Source: CAYONQ01 sp964405375 (GTDB lineage: Bacteria > Planctomycetota > Phycisphaerae > Sedimentisphaerales > Anaerobacaceae). From it: 30,232 nt of DNA. Made by a program: the position numbers and the translations under genes. Each line of letters begins with the position of its first letter. The stretch's first letter is position 1. Below are positions 1 through 9,168 of this stretch, piece by piece. The notes beneath the pieces are model-generated. The model was given only the letters and a program-made list of their open reading frames with translations. It had not been told where the DNA came from and did not search any database. The stretch covers positions 1 to 30,232 of the forward strand of contig CAYONQ010000025.1 of the NCBI GenBank assembly GCA_964405375.1, written 5' to 3'.

Positions 1-1
1 G

Positions 2-293
2 ACAAAAACAAACTTTTACTTCAATTATCTAAAATACTGTGAACGGAAACCAAAATTTTTATATCGACAGACCGAAGACAGAAAGATTGTTATCGTTGCT
101 CCTGATGCCGTTAAGACCAAAGAAGGAATTGACAAGCATTATTGGGGTGGTAATGAAGTTACAAATGTGGTATGTATCAATGGCAAACTTCAGGAAGAAC
201 ATATTCTTGGTGAGTTAATAAAAAAGATTAAAGTTGTGAGCAAACAAGAATCGAATCACAAATCAAAGGAAGTGATATCAGGCAAAGCAGAAA

Positions 294-301
<8 letters not shown>
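2..301 (+). CDS. 3' end of an unrecognised gene (partial)
   Basis: An open frame enters from the left edge and runs 99 codons to a TGA at 299-301. It overlaps the glnS start codon (294-296) by 8 bases, which suggests translational coupling and one transcript. The visible part is hydrophilic and mixed alpha/beta in look, with a short hydrophobic strand (IVIVAPDAV) near the middle and a lysine-rich tail (KKIKVV, then SKQESNHKSKE). I do not recognise a family. The lack of an in-frame stop over 300 bases and the tight overlap support a real gene, but the start and most of the protein lie outside the window, so no function is proposed. Confidence 0.6.
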
Positions 302-1991
<1,690 letters not shown>

Positions 1992-1998
1992 CTAACCG

Positions 1999-2805
1999 CT
2001 ACCGGCCTGGTGCGACGGTCAGCATCTTGATGGATGCTATTATCATCAGGGCTATAAACACCGCCCTGACGAGGTCTCTCGGCAGCTTGTGCAGCAGCCG
2101 GCCGCCGATAAACGCCCCCACAATAGCACCGGGGATAACGGTTATTGCTATCCTCAAAGATTCTGTTATCTCGATATTGTGCTGGGGCAGCGTTATGTTC
2201 TTGTAAAAGGCGCCTATAAGGGCGATTGATGCGATAGTGGCGGCGGAATTGCTGATAGCCCTTTTCAACGGCATTTTCAAAAAGAGCTGCTGTGCCGGCA
2301 CGCAGACGATTCCACCACCGATACCCACTAACCCCGCCGCTATTCCGCTTAGCAGGCCGCACAGGATAGTTAAAGGCACCGACCGGCGTGTCTTCGAGAT
2401 ATCGAGGCCGTCCGCTCCGCCTCGACGCTTGCCGAATCTTAAAGAGTTATAGACAATAACGTAAATCATAAAAAGCCCATAGATACGTGCCAGAAGATAG
2501 CTGTTGCCGCGGGCAAAGGCCGAGCTGTTACTGATTGCCACGCCGACTATAATCCCGAAGGCGGCGGCGGGAACCATCCACTTGATAACGTCTTTCACCA
2601 GGGCGTTGGCGTTTCTATGAACTATTGCCGCTGTAGTGCCGACGAAGAAATTACAGACCATAGCCGACCCCTGGTAGAGGTGCTGATTTTCGCCGAATGC
2701 AAATACCAGTGCGGGAATCATAACCACCGAGCCGCCGATGCCAAGCAGTCCGCCGAAAACCCCCATCACAATACCTATCAGCGCCAAAATCACAAAGTCC
2801 GGCAT
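1999..2805 (-). CDS. TSUP/TauE-SafE family permease
   Basis: A 268-aa integral membrane protein of the sulfite exporter TauE/SafE (TSUP) family, whose members move sulfite, sulfonates or related anions across the inner membrane. The family's two half-repeats are visible: GGLLGIGGSVVMIPAL near residues 18-34 and GLVGIGGGIVCVPAQ in the second half, each followed by a conserved region with small residues. About eight hydrophobic segments are present. The start codon shares one base with the trpC stop (TGATG on the minus strand), so translation is probably coupled to trpC. The substrate cannot be read from sequence; the pairing with trpC looks positional rather than metabolic. Confidence 0.9.
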   Translation of the reverse strand: MPDFVILALIGIVMGVFGGLLGIGGSVVMIPALVFAFGENQHLYQGSAMVCNFFVGTTAAIVHRNANALVKDVIKWMVPAAAFGIIVGVAISNSSAFARGNSYLLARIYGLFMIYVIVYNSLRFGKRRGGADGLDISKTRRSVPLTILCGLLSGIAAGLVGIGGGIVCVPAQQLFLKMPLKRAISNSAATIASIALIGAFYKNITLPQHNIEITESLRIAITVIPGAIVGAFIGGRLLHKLPRDLVRAVFIALMIIASIKMLTVAPGR

Positions 2806-3614
2806 CAGCCCTCCTCGAACAGCTCGCTAAACTTCTTCTCAATATCAGCGCTTTGACAGAGCACCTCGCCGGCCAGCACCGCCCTGACGCCGATGGTTAT
2901 CAGCTTTTCGACATCGGGGCGTGTTTTTATCCCGCTTTCGGCAACCAGCTCATTTTTATTATCGACAAGCTCCGCCAGTCGGCTGGTGGTATTCAAATCG
3001 ACCTGCATCGTGGCCAGGTCGCGATTGTTGATTCCGAGGACACTGTAGCCCTTTTTGGGAAAGCCGATTAAGCTGCGGACGGCTAAAAGCGTATCGGCCC
3101 GGTGCACCTCCACCAGTGCCGTCAGCGTCAGCTCAGCGGCGGCTATCATTAAATCCATCAGCTCGCCGGGCTTCAGGGCCTCCGCTATCAAAAGTATCGC
3201 ATCGGCGCCGGCGGCGCGGGATTCATAGACCTGCCAGAGGTCGATAATAAAATCCTTGCGTAAGACAGGCAAATTAACCGCCTGCTTGATTTGATTTATG
3301 TATTCGAGCCGGCCCTGAAAGTATTTCTCGTCGGTAAGGACGCTAATAGCATCGGCCCCGCATCTCTCGTAGGTCTGCGCAATTGCCACGGGGTCGAAAT
3401 CTTTGCAAATAAGGCCGGCGGAAGGTGAGGCCTTTTTGACCTCGGCGATGACGTTCAGCCCCCGTCTGTTGGGTTTGGTGACGGCCTTATAGAAATTGCG
3501 GCACTTCGGCATCGAACTGACCTGCTCTTTGAGCCGCTCGATACTGTTTTGCGATTTGCGGCGCTCGATTTCGGCCTTTTTGTCTGCGATGATTTTATCT
3601 AATATGTTCGTCAA
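2805..3614 (-). CDS. trpC: Indole-3-glycerol phosphate synthase
   Basis: Converts 1-(2-carboxyphenylamino)-1-deoxyribulose 5-phosphate to indole-3-glycerol phosphate in tryptophan synthesis; cytoplasmic TIM barrel. The 269-aa protein is a full-length stand-alone enzyme. Active-site blocks are intact: IAEVKKASPS (Glu58, Lys60 region), VLRKDFIID (catalytic Lys), LVEVH (Glu), GINNRDL (Asn) and AESGI (Glu-Ser phosphate site). No other trp gene is visible, so the pathway is dispersed in this genome. It lies 5 bases downstream of the DUF1844 stop codon and overlaps the TSUP start by one base, giving a compact leftward unit smpB, DUF1844, trpC, TSUP. Confidence 0.96.
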   Translation of the reverse strand: MTNILDKIIADKKAEIERRKSQNSIERLKEQVSSMPKCRNFYKAVTKPNRRGLNVIAEVKKASPSAGLICKDFDPVAIAQTYERCGADAISVLTDEKYFQGRLEYINQIKQAVNLPVLRKDFIIDLWQVYESRAAGADAILLIAEALKPGELMDLMIAAAELTLTALVEVHRADTLLAVRSLIGFPKKGYSVLGINNRDLATMQVDLNTTSRLAELVDNKNELVAESGIKTRPDVEKLITIGVRAVLAGEVLCQSADIEKKFSELFEEG

Positions 3615-3619
3615 GCTAA

Positions 3620-4036
3620 TTATCCTGCGACTTTCACATAAGCCATACGGACCTGGTTGAGCGTATTTTCAAGGACCTTCTTTTCCTCTTCGGTCAGGTT
3701 GCCCCTGGTTTTTTCCTCGAGGGTTTCGAGCATATCGATATTGTATTTTGCCATTTCCAAATCGGGCTCTTTATCCTCCTGGCCCTGTACTTTAAGCACG
3801 CCCAGCGCAAACAAGGCCTGCGTAACGAGCATACTGACCAGCGCGGCGAAATTTCCCGGCGGCAAAGGGCCGCGTGGGGCTTTTTCTTCCTCCGGCTGTT
3901 GCTTTTCAACTTCTTCCTTTGCCGCTAACGTTTCCTTCTCTTTTTGGGCCTGCTGCTTCCAGTCCTCGTCAACAATAATCTTTTTCTCATCCCGCCCTTC
4001 GGAGGGGCGGGGCTCATCTTTTTTTTCTTCAGCCAT
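3620..4036 (-). CDS. DUF1844 domain protein
   Basis: A 138-aa protein of unknown function. The C-terminal two thirds (about residues 70-138) match the DUF1844 pattern: a conserved amphipathic stretch NFAALVSMLVTQALFALGVL, then DLEMAKYNIDMLETLEEKT and a helical tail ending in LNQVRMAYVKV. The N-terminal 65 residues are a highly charged Lys/Glu-rich coil with no hydrophobic core. Residues about 8-17 (PRPSEGRDE) are encoded by a GC-rich palindrome (3991-4011) that looks inserted in frame. It lies between smpB and trpC on the same strand, a context seen for DUF1844 genes in Planctomycetota and deltaproteobacterial-type genomes. Function unknown. Confidence 0.88.
   Translation of the reverse strand: MAEEKKDEPRPSEGRDEKKIIVDEDWKQQAQKEKETLAAKEEVEKQQPEEEKAPRGPLPPGNFAALVSMLVTQALFALGVLKVQGQEDKEPDLEMAKYNIDMLETLEEKTRGNLTEEEKKVLENTLNQVRMAYVKVAG
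3991..4011. repeat. GC-rich palindrome inside the DUF1844 frame
   Basis: Left arm CCCGCCC (3991-3997) pairs with GGGCGGG (4005-4011), with further pairs toward the TTCGGAG centre. It is read in frame and adds a charged PRPSEGRDE-like stretch to a disordered N-terminus. The same CCCGCCC/GGGCGGG arms occur at 4104-4128 and 4840-4872, so this is probably a dispersed small palindromic element. Confidence 0.6.
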
Positions 4037-4103
4037 CTTAAAGACTCCTATCCGTACCGTATTGCGTTTACCTGTGGCAGAGCTATCCGATAATTATTTT
4101 CTG

Positions 4104-4128
4104 CCCCGCCCTTGCTTCAAGGGCGGGG
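4104..4128. repeat. Perfect 11-bp hairpin ending the smpB frame
   Basis: CCCCGCCCTTG (4104-4114), a 3-nt centre, and the exact complement (4118-4128). The smpB stop codon (4117-4119) lies inside it. On the minus strand the hairpin is followed by an A-rich, not T-rich, run, so it is not a classic intrinsic terminator for smpB. On the plus strand a T-run follows about 14 bases later. It resembles the palindromes at 3991 and 4840. Confidence 0.65.
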
Positions 4129-4611
4129 TCGAAGTCGATATTTTTTCGTATCTCTTGCAACATCTTTTTTCTGCTGGCGGTCGGCGATTGCCTTTCGTTT
4201 GTCGTACTGCCTTTTGCCTCTGGCCAGGGCCAGCTCTATTTTTGCCAGCCCTTTTTCATTAAAGTAAATCTGCAGAGGCACGAGGGTAAAGCCGCGCTGT
4301 TCTAGCTTGGTCCTTATCCTGCGGATTTCGACTTTGTGCAGCAGCAGTTTTCTCTTTCTGGTCGGCTCGTGCGCCGTAGCCGCCTGCTCGTATTGTGCGA
4401 TACTGGCGCCAACGAGCCAGCACTGCCCGTTTTCAATCCTCGCATACGAGCCGCTAAGGTCGGCTGCGGCCTGCCGCAGTGATTTTACCTCTGTGCCTAA
4501 TAGTGAAAGGCCGGCCTCAAACCTCTCGACAAGCTCGAAGTTCCGGTAGGCCTTTTTATTGACCGCCACAGGGGACCGTTTGGCCTTGTCTCTATGCGAC
4601 TTCGCTGCCAT
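4117..4611 (-). CDS. smpB: SsrA-binding protein SmpB
   Basis: Binds tmRNA and delivers it to stalled ribosomes for trans-translation. The 164-aa protein carries the OB-fold core: YRNFELVERFEAGLSLLGTE, VKSLRQAAADLSGSYARI, HEPTRKRKLLLHK and LVPLQIYFNEKGLAKIEL, followed by the KGKRQYDKR-type basic helix (here RGKRQYDKRKAIADR). The C-terminal tail, which normally inserts into the decoding centre, continues to DTKKYRLRPRP. The last residues and the stop come from a palindrome (4104-4128), so the native tail was probably a few residues different. It is the first gene of a leftward group with DUF1844 and trpC (80 bases to DUF1844). No tmRNA gene is visible nearby. Confidence 0.96.
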   Translation of the reverse strand: MAAKSHRDKAKRSPVAVNKKAYRNFELVERFEAGLSLLGTEVKSLRQAAADLSGSYARIENGQCWLVGASIAQYEQAATAHEPTRKRKLLLHKVEIRRIRTKLEQRGFTLVPLQIYFNEKGLAKIELALARGKRQYDKRKAIADRQQKKDVARDTKKYRLRPRP

Positions 4612-4684
4612 TTACGTCATCATAGACGCAAGACAGAAATTTTGCAAGTTTGTGGTAGCAGGGCAATCTCCGCTTTGTGCGCTT

Positions 4685-5680
4685 TCAGCCACTATAGATT
4701 TGCTCTTCTATCCGGCTGACCTCTCTGCCGACGGCACCGCCGACGGCAGGTTCACGGCCGGTGAGCACCGCAGCGGTAAAATCGTCAATTAACGGCTGGT
4801 GAATGTTGGCCGCAGGCGGGTGCTCTTCCGTGTGCTCGTCCCGCCCCTCGTCCCGGGACTCGCCGTGGCGGGTCTTTACAGTCATAACACCGAGATTTAG
4901 CGCCGGAACGTGGATAGAACCCTCGGTGCCGAATATGTCTAATGTGTCCTGAGATTCATAAGCGGCGTGAGTTACACTTAAAACGCCGTTTGCACCAGAG
5001 TCGAAGCGAAAAAATGCGGTGCAGGTGTCTTCCACCTCTCTATCAAAGACGACATTGTCGGCGAAGCCCTTTACAGATTTGACCGGCCCGAGGATGTTGA
5101 GCAGCACCTCGATACGATGACAGCCGAAATCGAACATTGGCCCGCCGCCCGCCTTGGCTTTCTTGACGAACCAGTATCGGCTGTCGCCGGGCTTCGGATT
5201 GAAATACTCGAACGCATTTACCTGCACGAAAACGACCTGACCGATTTGGCCGGCGGCTATTATCTGCTTTATTCGGTCGATGACCGGATAGAAACAGCGA
5301 TAATATGCGATTCCAAGTTTAACATTGTTGGCCCGGCAGCCGGCTATCATCCTGTCGCACTCGGCGGGGGTCATCGCCATCGGCTTCTCGCACAATACGT
5401 GCTTGCCGGCCTCGGCTGCTGCGATAGTGTGCGGGCAGTGCAGGTTTACCGGCGTTGCCACATATACGGCCTCAATCTCGTCATCTTTTAGAAGCTCATC
5501 GGCCGTCTTGTACCATTTCCCGGCGCCGAATTCTGCGGCAAAGGATTCGGCTAATTCGAAGCGGGCGCGGCTTACCGCTATGAAATCGCAGTTTGGCAAA
5601 TCCCTCAGGGCCGGCGCAACACGTTTTGTGGCGATGTCGCCGCAGCCGATAAGACCCCACCTAAGTTTTTTCATCAACAA
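4685..5680 (-). CDS. Gfo/Idh/MocA family NAD(P)-dependent oxidoreductase
   Basis: A 331-aa sugar or inositol-type dehydrogenase. The N-terminal Rossmann fold begins WGLIGCGDIATKR (GxGxxA), the family Glu-Lys-Pro is in HVLCEKPMAMT at about residue 100, and the C-terminal substrate domain has the GCHRIEVLLNILG helix with its His. The substrate is not predictable; these enzymes are abundant in Planctomycetota and act on sugars, glycosides or amino sugars. Residues about 270-283 (HGESRDEGRDEH) map to a palindromic insert at 4840-4872 just before the conserved HPPAANIHQPLIDDF block. ATG at 5680 is used; ATG at 5674 (MKKLRW) fits the family equally well. It stands alone on the minus strand. Confidence 0.92.
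   Translation of the reverse strand: MLMKKLRWGLIGCGDIATKRVAPALRDLPNCDFIAVSRARFELAESFAAEFGAGKWYKTADELLKDDEIEAVYVATPVNLHCPHTIAAAEAGKHVLCEKPMAMTPAECDRMIAGCRANNVKLGIAYYRCFYPVIDRIKQIIAAGQIGQVVFVQVNAFEYFNPKPGDSRYWFVKKAKAGGGPMFDFGCHRIEVLLNILGPVKSVKGFADNVVFDREVEDTCTAFFRFDSGANGVLSVTHAAYESQDTLDIFGTEGSIHVPALNLGVMTVKTRHGESRDEGRDEHTEEHPPAANIHQPLIDDFTAAVLTGREPAVGGAVGREVSRIEEQIYSG
4840..4872. repeat. Composite palindrome inside the Gfo/Idh frame
   Basis: Outer arms CCCGCC (4840-4845) and GGCGGG (4867-4872) enclose the perfect palindrome GTCCCGGGAC (4850-4859). Read on the minus strand it encodes the charged stretch ESRDEGRDE, which interrupts a normally short loop of the family. It shares GGGCGGGAYGAG with the minus strand of the element at 3991. 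Confidence 0.55.
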
Positions 5681-5826
5681 AGCCCTCTTATCTATTGAGC
5701 AGCAACTGGTGAATCAGGGCCGAAATAAGCCAGACCGCAAAACTTGCGACAGAAGACAGAGGACGGAAGACAGATGACAGACTTCCGGCTTCTGATTTCT
5801 GACATCTGATTTCTATCGCCGAGTAT
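5681..5826. other. Short intergenic with AGACAGA-type low-complexity runs
   Basis: This 146-base gap contains repeated GACAGAAGACAGAGGACGG-like and CTGATTTCTGACATCTGATT runs (about 5745-5812), simple degenerate repeats with no coding potential. No promoter or RNA is convincingly visible. Confidence 0.5.
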
Positions 5827-6276
5827 TTACTTAATCAGCCGAAGAGATACCGGATAGCGATAAGCCACACCGTTGCTGGCCTTGACAGAAGCTATGATAC
5901 AGAAGACCAAATCCACAACGGGAATCGCAAATAAAAGCGGAACTCCGATACACAGGATGGTCAATAGGCCGGCGACAAACATAGCCAGGATTACGGTAAT
6001 TTGGAAATTCAGCGCCTCTTTTCCCTGCTGGTCAACAAACGGCTCTTCATCTTTCTTTATCAGCCAGATAATCAATGGTGCTATAAAGCTGGTAAAGATA
6101 GCCAGCAGGTGGCAGAGCATTGCCATATTCCTGGCATCTTTACTGATTTCAGCCGGCTCGCCGTGCTTCGCACTTGTCGCAGCAGGCTCACCGGCGGTCT
6201 CTTTCTCGGGCTGGACGGCCTCTTCGGGCTGCTTTTGTACTTCGGGGCTTTCCGGCGTTTCCTCTTTTTGTGCCAT
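5827..6276 (-). CDS. DUF4870 (Tic20-like) membrane protein
   Basis: 149 aa. The first 50 residues are a Glu/Pro-rich, probably disordered cytoplasmic tail. The rest matches the DUF4870 pattern: ARNMAMLCHLLAIFTSFIAPLIIWLIKKDEEPFVDQQGKEALNFQITV, then two hydrophobic segments and SVKASNGVAYRYPVSLRLI at the end. Four hydrophobic helices are visible. Its function is unknown; the family is distantly related to Tic20/HOATZ-type small membrane proteins. The ATG at 6276 is preceded on its strand by AGGGAG about 7 bases upstream, a good ribosome-binding site. No obvious operon partner. Confidence 0.87.
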   Translation of the reverse strand: MAQKEETPESPEVQKQPEEAVQPEKETAGEPAATSAKHGEPAEISKDARNMAMLCHLLAIFTSFIAPLIIWLIKKDEEPFVDQQGKEALNFQITVILAMFVAGLLTILCIGVPLLFAIPVVDLVFCIIASVKASNGVAYRYPVSLRLIK

Positions 6277-6297
6277 AGTTCAACTCCCTTCTATATA

Positions 6298-6322
6298 GTT
6301 TACCCGCCACTCGTATTGGCGG
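6298..6322. repeat. GTTTACCC-type hairpin upstream of the DUF4870 gene
   Basis: Starts GTTTACCCG; arms CCGCCA (6304-6309) and TGGCGG (6317-6322) with a 7-nt loop. It sits in the presumed 5' leader of the DUF4870 gene. The prefix and layout match the hairpin at 29483-29508 and the family clustered after 25.8 kb. Confidence 0.5.
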
Positions 6323-6429
6323 CTTTACTTTGACTCAAAAAACCTGCTCTTTTTTAACAAAGACTGGCTAAGTGGACAAGAGTAAAATTTGGGCTGTAGT
6401 TATGTAAATCTATTTTAGCAGAATAATGG

Positions 6430-7392
6430 CTAACGGGTAGATTTCCTGCTTTGCCGGCAGAAATTAGCCATCAGTTCCATCGCTTTATTTTGTTTTTCCG
6501 CCGAGCCGTCCATCTTTGCATAGGCGTCAACCAGTTCCAGCAGTTCCGGCGCCGGCTCGACCGTTCCGTAATGGTGAGATACGTTGACAATGCCGGCGTC
6601 AAGGCCGTACTCCATTGCCTTTGCGAGGTATGCCCTGCAGACACCGACTTTTCGGCCAGGCAGGTCCCTAACGCAGTTGCTTATGCCTAACGAACAATGC
6701 GCGCCGGTCATCTTCGGGGCGCCTTTGATTTTTCTTATCGTCTCGAACGTGCGGTATGTGTAGCCGGGCACGTTCGGCTCCATCGGCATATCTATCGCTA
6801 AAGGAAACACCGTCGAATCAAAGAAAATCTCCCCCGGCTTAAACCCGTATTTACCCACCGCCGCATCAAAAATCTGCTTCGCCAGAGAGTACAGCTCATC
6901 GACCGAGTGTGAGCCGCCCGGCCCGGCAGGTGCCTCTTCGCCGACCAGAAGGCCGATAAACGAGTAGTCGTAATGTCTTTTCAACGGCAGCAGTTTATCC
7001 ATTGTATAAACCTTGACCGAGTTTATAAGCGGCTGCTTGAGGGGTTGATTAGTGTTGTGCCACTGCTTCAACCCGGCTATCAGGACATCGTCGTTACTGC
7101 TGTCGATGCAAACGGCAACGCCCTTGCCCCACCTGCGAACCATTGCGACATATTCGACCATCATATCAACGGCCACCTGCGGGTCGTCCTCGCCGAATGC
7201 ATCGAGGTTGACCGCGATGTAATCGGCACCTTCGTTAGCCTGTGATTCAATCAGGGCCTTTATATAATCCAAAGGGCCGGAAGGACTCGAATAGGCATCG
7301 GCACCGAGCCCGGCTAACTGCTGCATTACCTTGCCGGTCTTTGGGATTGAGGCGTGGATTGATTCACCGATGGAAATCAATGGATTTTTCAT
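6430..7392 (-). CDS. Pterin-binding (DHPS/methyltetrahydrofolate methyltransferase-like) protein
   Basis: A 320-aa TIM-barrel protein of the pterin-binding superfamily, which includes dihydropteroate synthase and the MeTr/AcsE-type methyltransferases that transfer methyl from methyl-tetrahydrofolate to a corrinoid protein. Seen: N-terminal ISIGESIHASI (compare IIGERIN), ANEGADYIAVNLDAF, VAVCIDSSN, PLINSV, a FFDSTVFPL block matching the DP-hydrophobic strand, GAHCSLGISNCVRDLPGR (the GLSN motif) and AMEYGLDAGIVN. The pattern fits MeTr better than folate-pathway DHPS. The chain is about 55 residues longer than AcsE, so it may be a divergent member with a different acceptor. No corrinoid protein gene is adjacent. 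ATG at 7392 has AAGGA eight bases upstream. Confidence 0.8.
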   Translation of the reverse strand: MKNPLISIGESIHASIPKTGKVMQQLAGLGADAYSSPSGPLDYIKALIESQANEGADYIAVNLDAFGEDDPQVAVDMMVEYVAMVRRWGKGVAVCIDSSNDDVLIAGLKQWHNTNQPLKQPLINSVKVYTMDKLLPLKRHYDYSFIGLLVGEEAPAGPGGSHSVDELYSLAKQIFDAAVGKYGFKPGEIFFDSTVFPLAIDMPMEPNVPGYTYRTFETIRKIKGAPKMTGAHCSLGISNCVRDLPGRKVGVCRAYLAKAMEYGLDAGIVNVSHHYGTVEPAPELLELVDAYAKMDGSAEKQNKAMELMANFCRQSRKSTR

Positions 7393-7825
7393 AGTATAGT
7401 CCTTACGAAACAGATAATTTAAGACCGAAAGGGTATACTGTAAAGCAGAAATCTTAAATACTGGTATTTTGAGCTATGAACTGCGACCTATGATTATGAT
7501 GTGGATAACCTGTTGATAACCTAATCCCTACTTCTCAGGTCTTCTTTTGGGGGCACTGACAGCATTTAGTGTTCAACAGATAGCAGATGGGAAAAACTAA
7601 AGGCCCTGCACCATCCACTATATTAACTTATTTATAATAAAGAAGTTACATCTGCTGATGGGCTTATATCCTAAAATCTACGTCTGCCAGCCGATTTATA
7701 AACCGATACTACCGCTGAATCTGCTAAAATTTACGGTAGTTTATCAGAAAATTGCGCTTTTAGTGGATAATCTGTAGAAAAGCCCGTCTGAAAGTGTAAA
7801 CAGGGGCAACTGTCTGGTTGATAAA
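7393..7825. other. AT-rich intergenic with DnaA-box-like 9-mers
   Basis: 433 gene-free bases. TGTGGATAA at 7500-7508 is a perfect complement of the DnaA box TTATCCACA. TGTTGATAA (7511-7519), AGTGGATAA (7762-7770) and GGTTGATAA (7816-7824) are one or two bases off. The middle is AT-rich (7618-7650). No dnaA, dnaN, gidA or parAB gene is nearby, so an origin is only a weak possibility. The right end probably carries the promoter of the pterin-binding gene (leftward). Confidence 0.4.
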
Positions 7826-8875
7826 TTATCGGCTGAAAGCGGCGATTTTCTCTTTTAATTGCCGGCAGGCCGCTGTCGGGTCAAAGGCCCCGGTTACCGC
7901 CGAGCAGACCGCAACAGCCTTAGCACCGGCGTCTAAGACCTGCTCAATATTACCTGCGGTTATGCCCCCGACAGCAACATTGCCGATACCGGTACCGGCG
8001 AGCTCATCTACTGCCTGCCTGACGTAATCCAGCCCAACCGGCTCGGCGGCCGGCTTTGTCTCCGTGGCAAAAACAGGCCCTAAACTGACATAAGTGGGAC
8101 GTTCACCGCAGGCGATACGCAACTGCTTGAGTGAGTGAGTGCTTTTTCCGATGATTAAAGGGGTCATCTGAAGCCGACGTGCCTGGTCAATGGGCAAATC
8201 GTTTTGGCCGAGATGGACGCCGTCGGCAGCGGCGGCGGCGGCAATATCAGCCCGGTCGTTTATTATGCTAAGGACGCCGGCGTCCCTGCAAACTTTCACG
8301 AATTCGACAGCAAGGGCGAAGAGCTTATCGTCTTCGATGTCCTTTGCCCGCAGTTGAATACAATCAGCCCCGCTGGCTGCGCACCGGCCGGTCAAGGAAA
8401 GCACATCAGCAGGCAGACCGGAACTAATTATTACATACAACTCCACCCGTTTGAATCTTTCGGCTGTGTCGCTGAAGATAACGATGTCCTTTTCAAGTGT
8501 ATAGGTGGTGTATCGCAGTTTTTCGATTGTCTCATATACTAAGGGATTGAGCGGCTGGGTCATCTCGGCAAGCACCCGCAGCGCCTCGGTAAGGCGTTTG
8601 CAGCCGGCAGTAACGCTGTCGCTGATATCGGTGCGTTGAAGCTGTTTATCGACTGTTTTTCCGACACCCACATCGCCGGGCGTATCCCTGCTCGAGATGA
8701 GCCGGCCGGTATCAAGTTCGCCGATGGCGGCACAAAGCCGGTGGCGAAGCTGCTTTGCCCGGCCGGTCAACTGGTCGGAGTTCAGGGCGAATCTGCAGAA
8801 ATCCTCTATCACACGGGCCGCCTCGCGGGCACGATTGAAATTGGCATCGATAATCCTGTAAACGCTGCGCTGCAT
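7826..8875 (-). CDS. thiE: ThiD2-ThiE fusion, thiamine-phosphate synthase
   Basis: Couples HMP-pyrophosphate and thiazole phosphate to thiamine phosphate. The N-terminal half (YRIIDANFNRAREAARVIEDFCRF onward, about 150 aa) is the ThiD2-type helical domain fused to ThiE in cyanobacteria and some other phyla. The C-terminal half is the ThiE barrel: IQLRAKD (pyrophosphate/HMP site), LSIINDRADIAAAAAADGVHLGQNDLP, IIGKSTHS, YVSLGPVFATETKP and VAVGGITAGNI. The frame can extend upstream to an ATG at 8962, but those 29 residues lack family similarity; MQRSVYRI at 8875 fits homologues, although no clear ribosome-binding site precedes it. Upstream lies a promoter-leader-terminator arrangement (8992-9197) that could control it. 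No other thiamine gene is nearby. Confidence 0.92.
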   Translation of the reverse strand: MQRSVYRIIDANFNRAREAARVIEDFCRFALNSDQLTGRAKQLRHRLCAAIGELDTGRLISSRDTPGDVGVGKTVDKQLQRTDISDSVTAGCKRLTEALRVLAEMTQPLNPLVYETIEKLRYTTYTLEKDIVIFSDTAERFKRVELYVIISSGLPADVLSLTGRCAASGADCIQLRAKDIEDDKLFALAVEFVKVCRDAGVLSIINDRADIAAAAAADGVHLGQNDLPIDQARRLQMTPLIIGKSTHSLKQLRIACGERPTYVSLGPVFATETKPAAEPVGLDYVRQAVDELAGTGIGNVAVGGITAGNIEQVLDAGAKAVAVCSAVTGAFDPTAACRQLKEKIAAFSR

Positions 8876-8991
8876 AACGGGTTTGATTATACGAATTGGA
8901 ACCGGTGTTGGATAGCGAAAATTAAACCGCGATAATCGGAAAAAATGGCTTGTGAATAACATCTTTGCACCGACAGGTAAAATATCGACGC

Positions 8992-9030
8992 AAAAAAAAA
9001 CGGAGCCGTCCCTCCTCCGGTCCAGCTCCG
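8992..9030 (-). terminator. Intrinsic terminator upstream of thiE
   Basis: On the minus strand CGGAGC (9030-9025) pairs with GCTCCG (9006-9001), immediately followed by nine T (9000-8992). An internal alternative arm CGGAG (about 9019-9015) could pair with the same 3' arm, giving a shorter loop. It lies 30 bases before the long thiE frame and 117 before the preferred start. Confidence 0.75.
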
Positions 9031-9163
9031 CATGATACTATTAACAAAACCAGCCCTGCCGGACTTTCAGCCCCCGCAAAACCGGTCTTGGAACCCTCGG
9101 GAGTCGGGCGGACTCATCCTCCTCCAAAATTTGTCTTTAGAGTGTCCACCCAACACCAATATA
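8992..9163 (-). ncRNA. Candidate structured leader RNA or small RNA
   Basis: About 170 nt, defined by a promoter at its 5' end (9169-9197) and an intrinsic terminator with U9 at its 3' end. Local helices are visible: GAGTC/GACTC (about 9114-9100), GGGCU/AGUCC with a GAA loop (about 9073-9061) and a CAAGACC / GGTTTTG pairing (9090-9084 with about 9052-9046). There is no ORF with a start. I compared it by eye with TPP, cobalamin, SAM, glycine, SRP, tmRNA and RNase P cores and found no match. Length and layout would fit either a 6S-like independent RNA or an attenuator controlling thiD2-thiE. Confidence 0.5.
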
Positions 9164-9168
9164 CTCAC

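Noticed and set aside
4104..4128. Intrinsic terminator of smpB
   Set aside because: On the smpB strand the hairpin is followed by A-rich sequence, not a T-run, and it encloses the stop codon.
5117..5491. Plus-strand frames (5117-5491, 5325-5777) opposite the Gfo/Idh gene
   Set aside because: Shadows of a clearly recognised gene.
8204..8542. 112-aa plus-strand frame
   Set aside because: Antisense shadow of thiE.
8876..8962. N-terminal extension of ThiD2-ThiE from the ATG at 8962
   Set aside because: The 29 residues show no family similarity; the homologous start is MQRSVYRI at 8875. A weak GGTG site before 8962 keeps it possible.
8992..9163. TPP riboswitch, SRP RNA, tmRNA, RNase P or hammerhead
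   Set aside because: None of the conserved cores was found; a GATGAGTCC segment resembles a hammerhead only superficially and lacks the GAAA and cleavage-site context.
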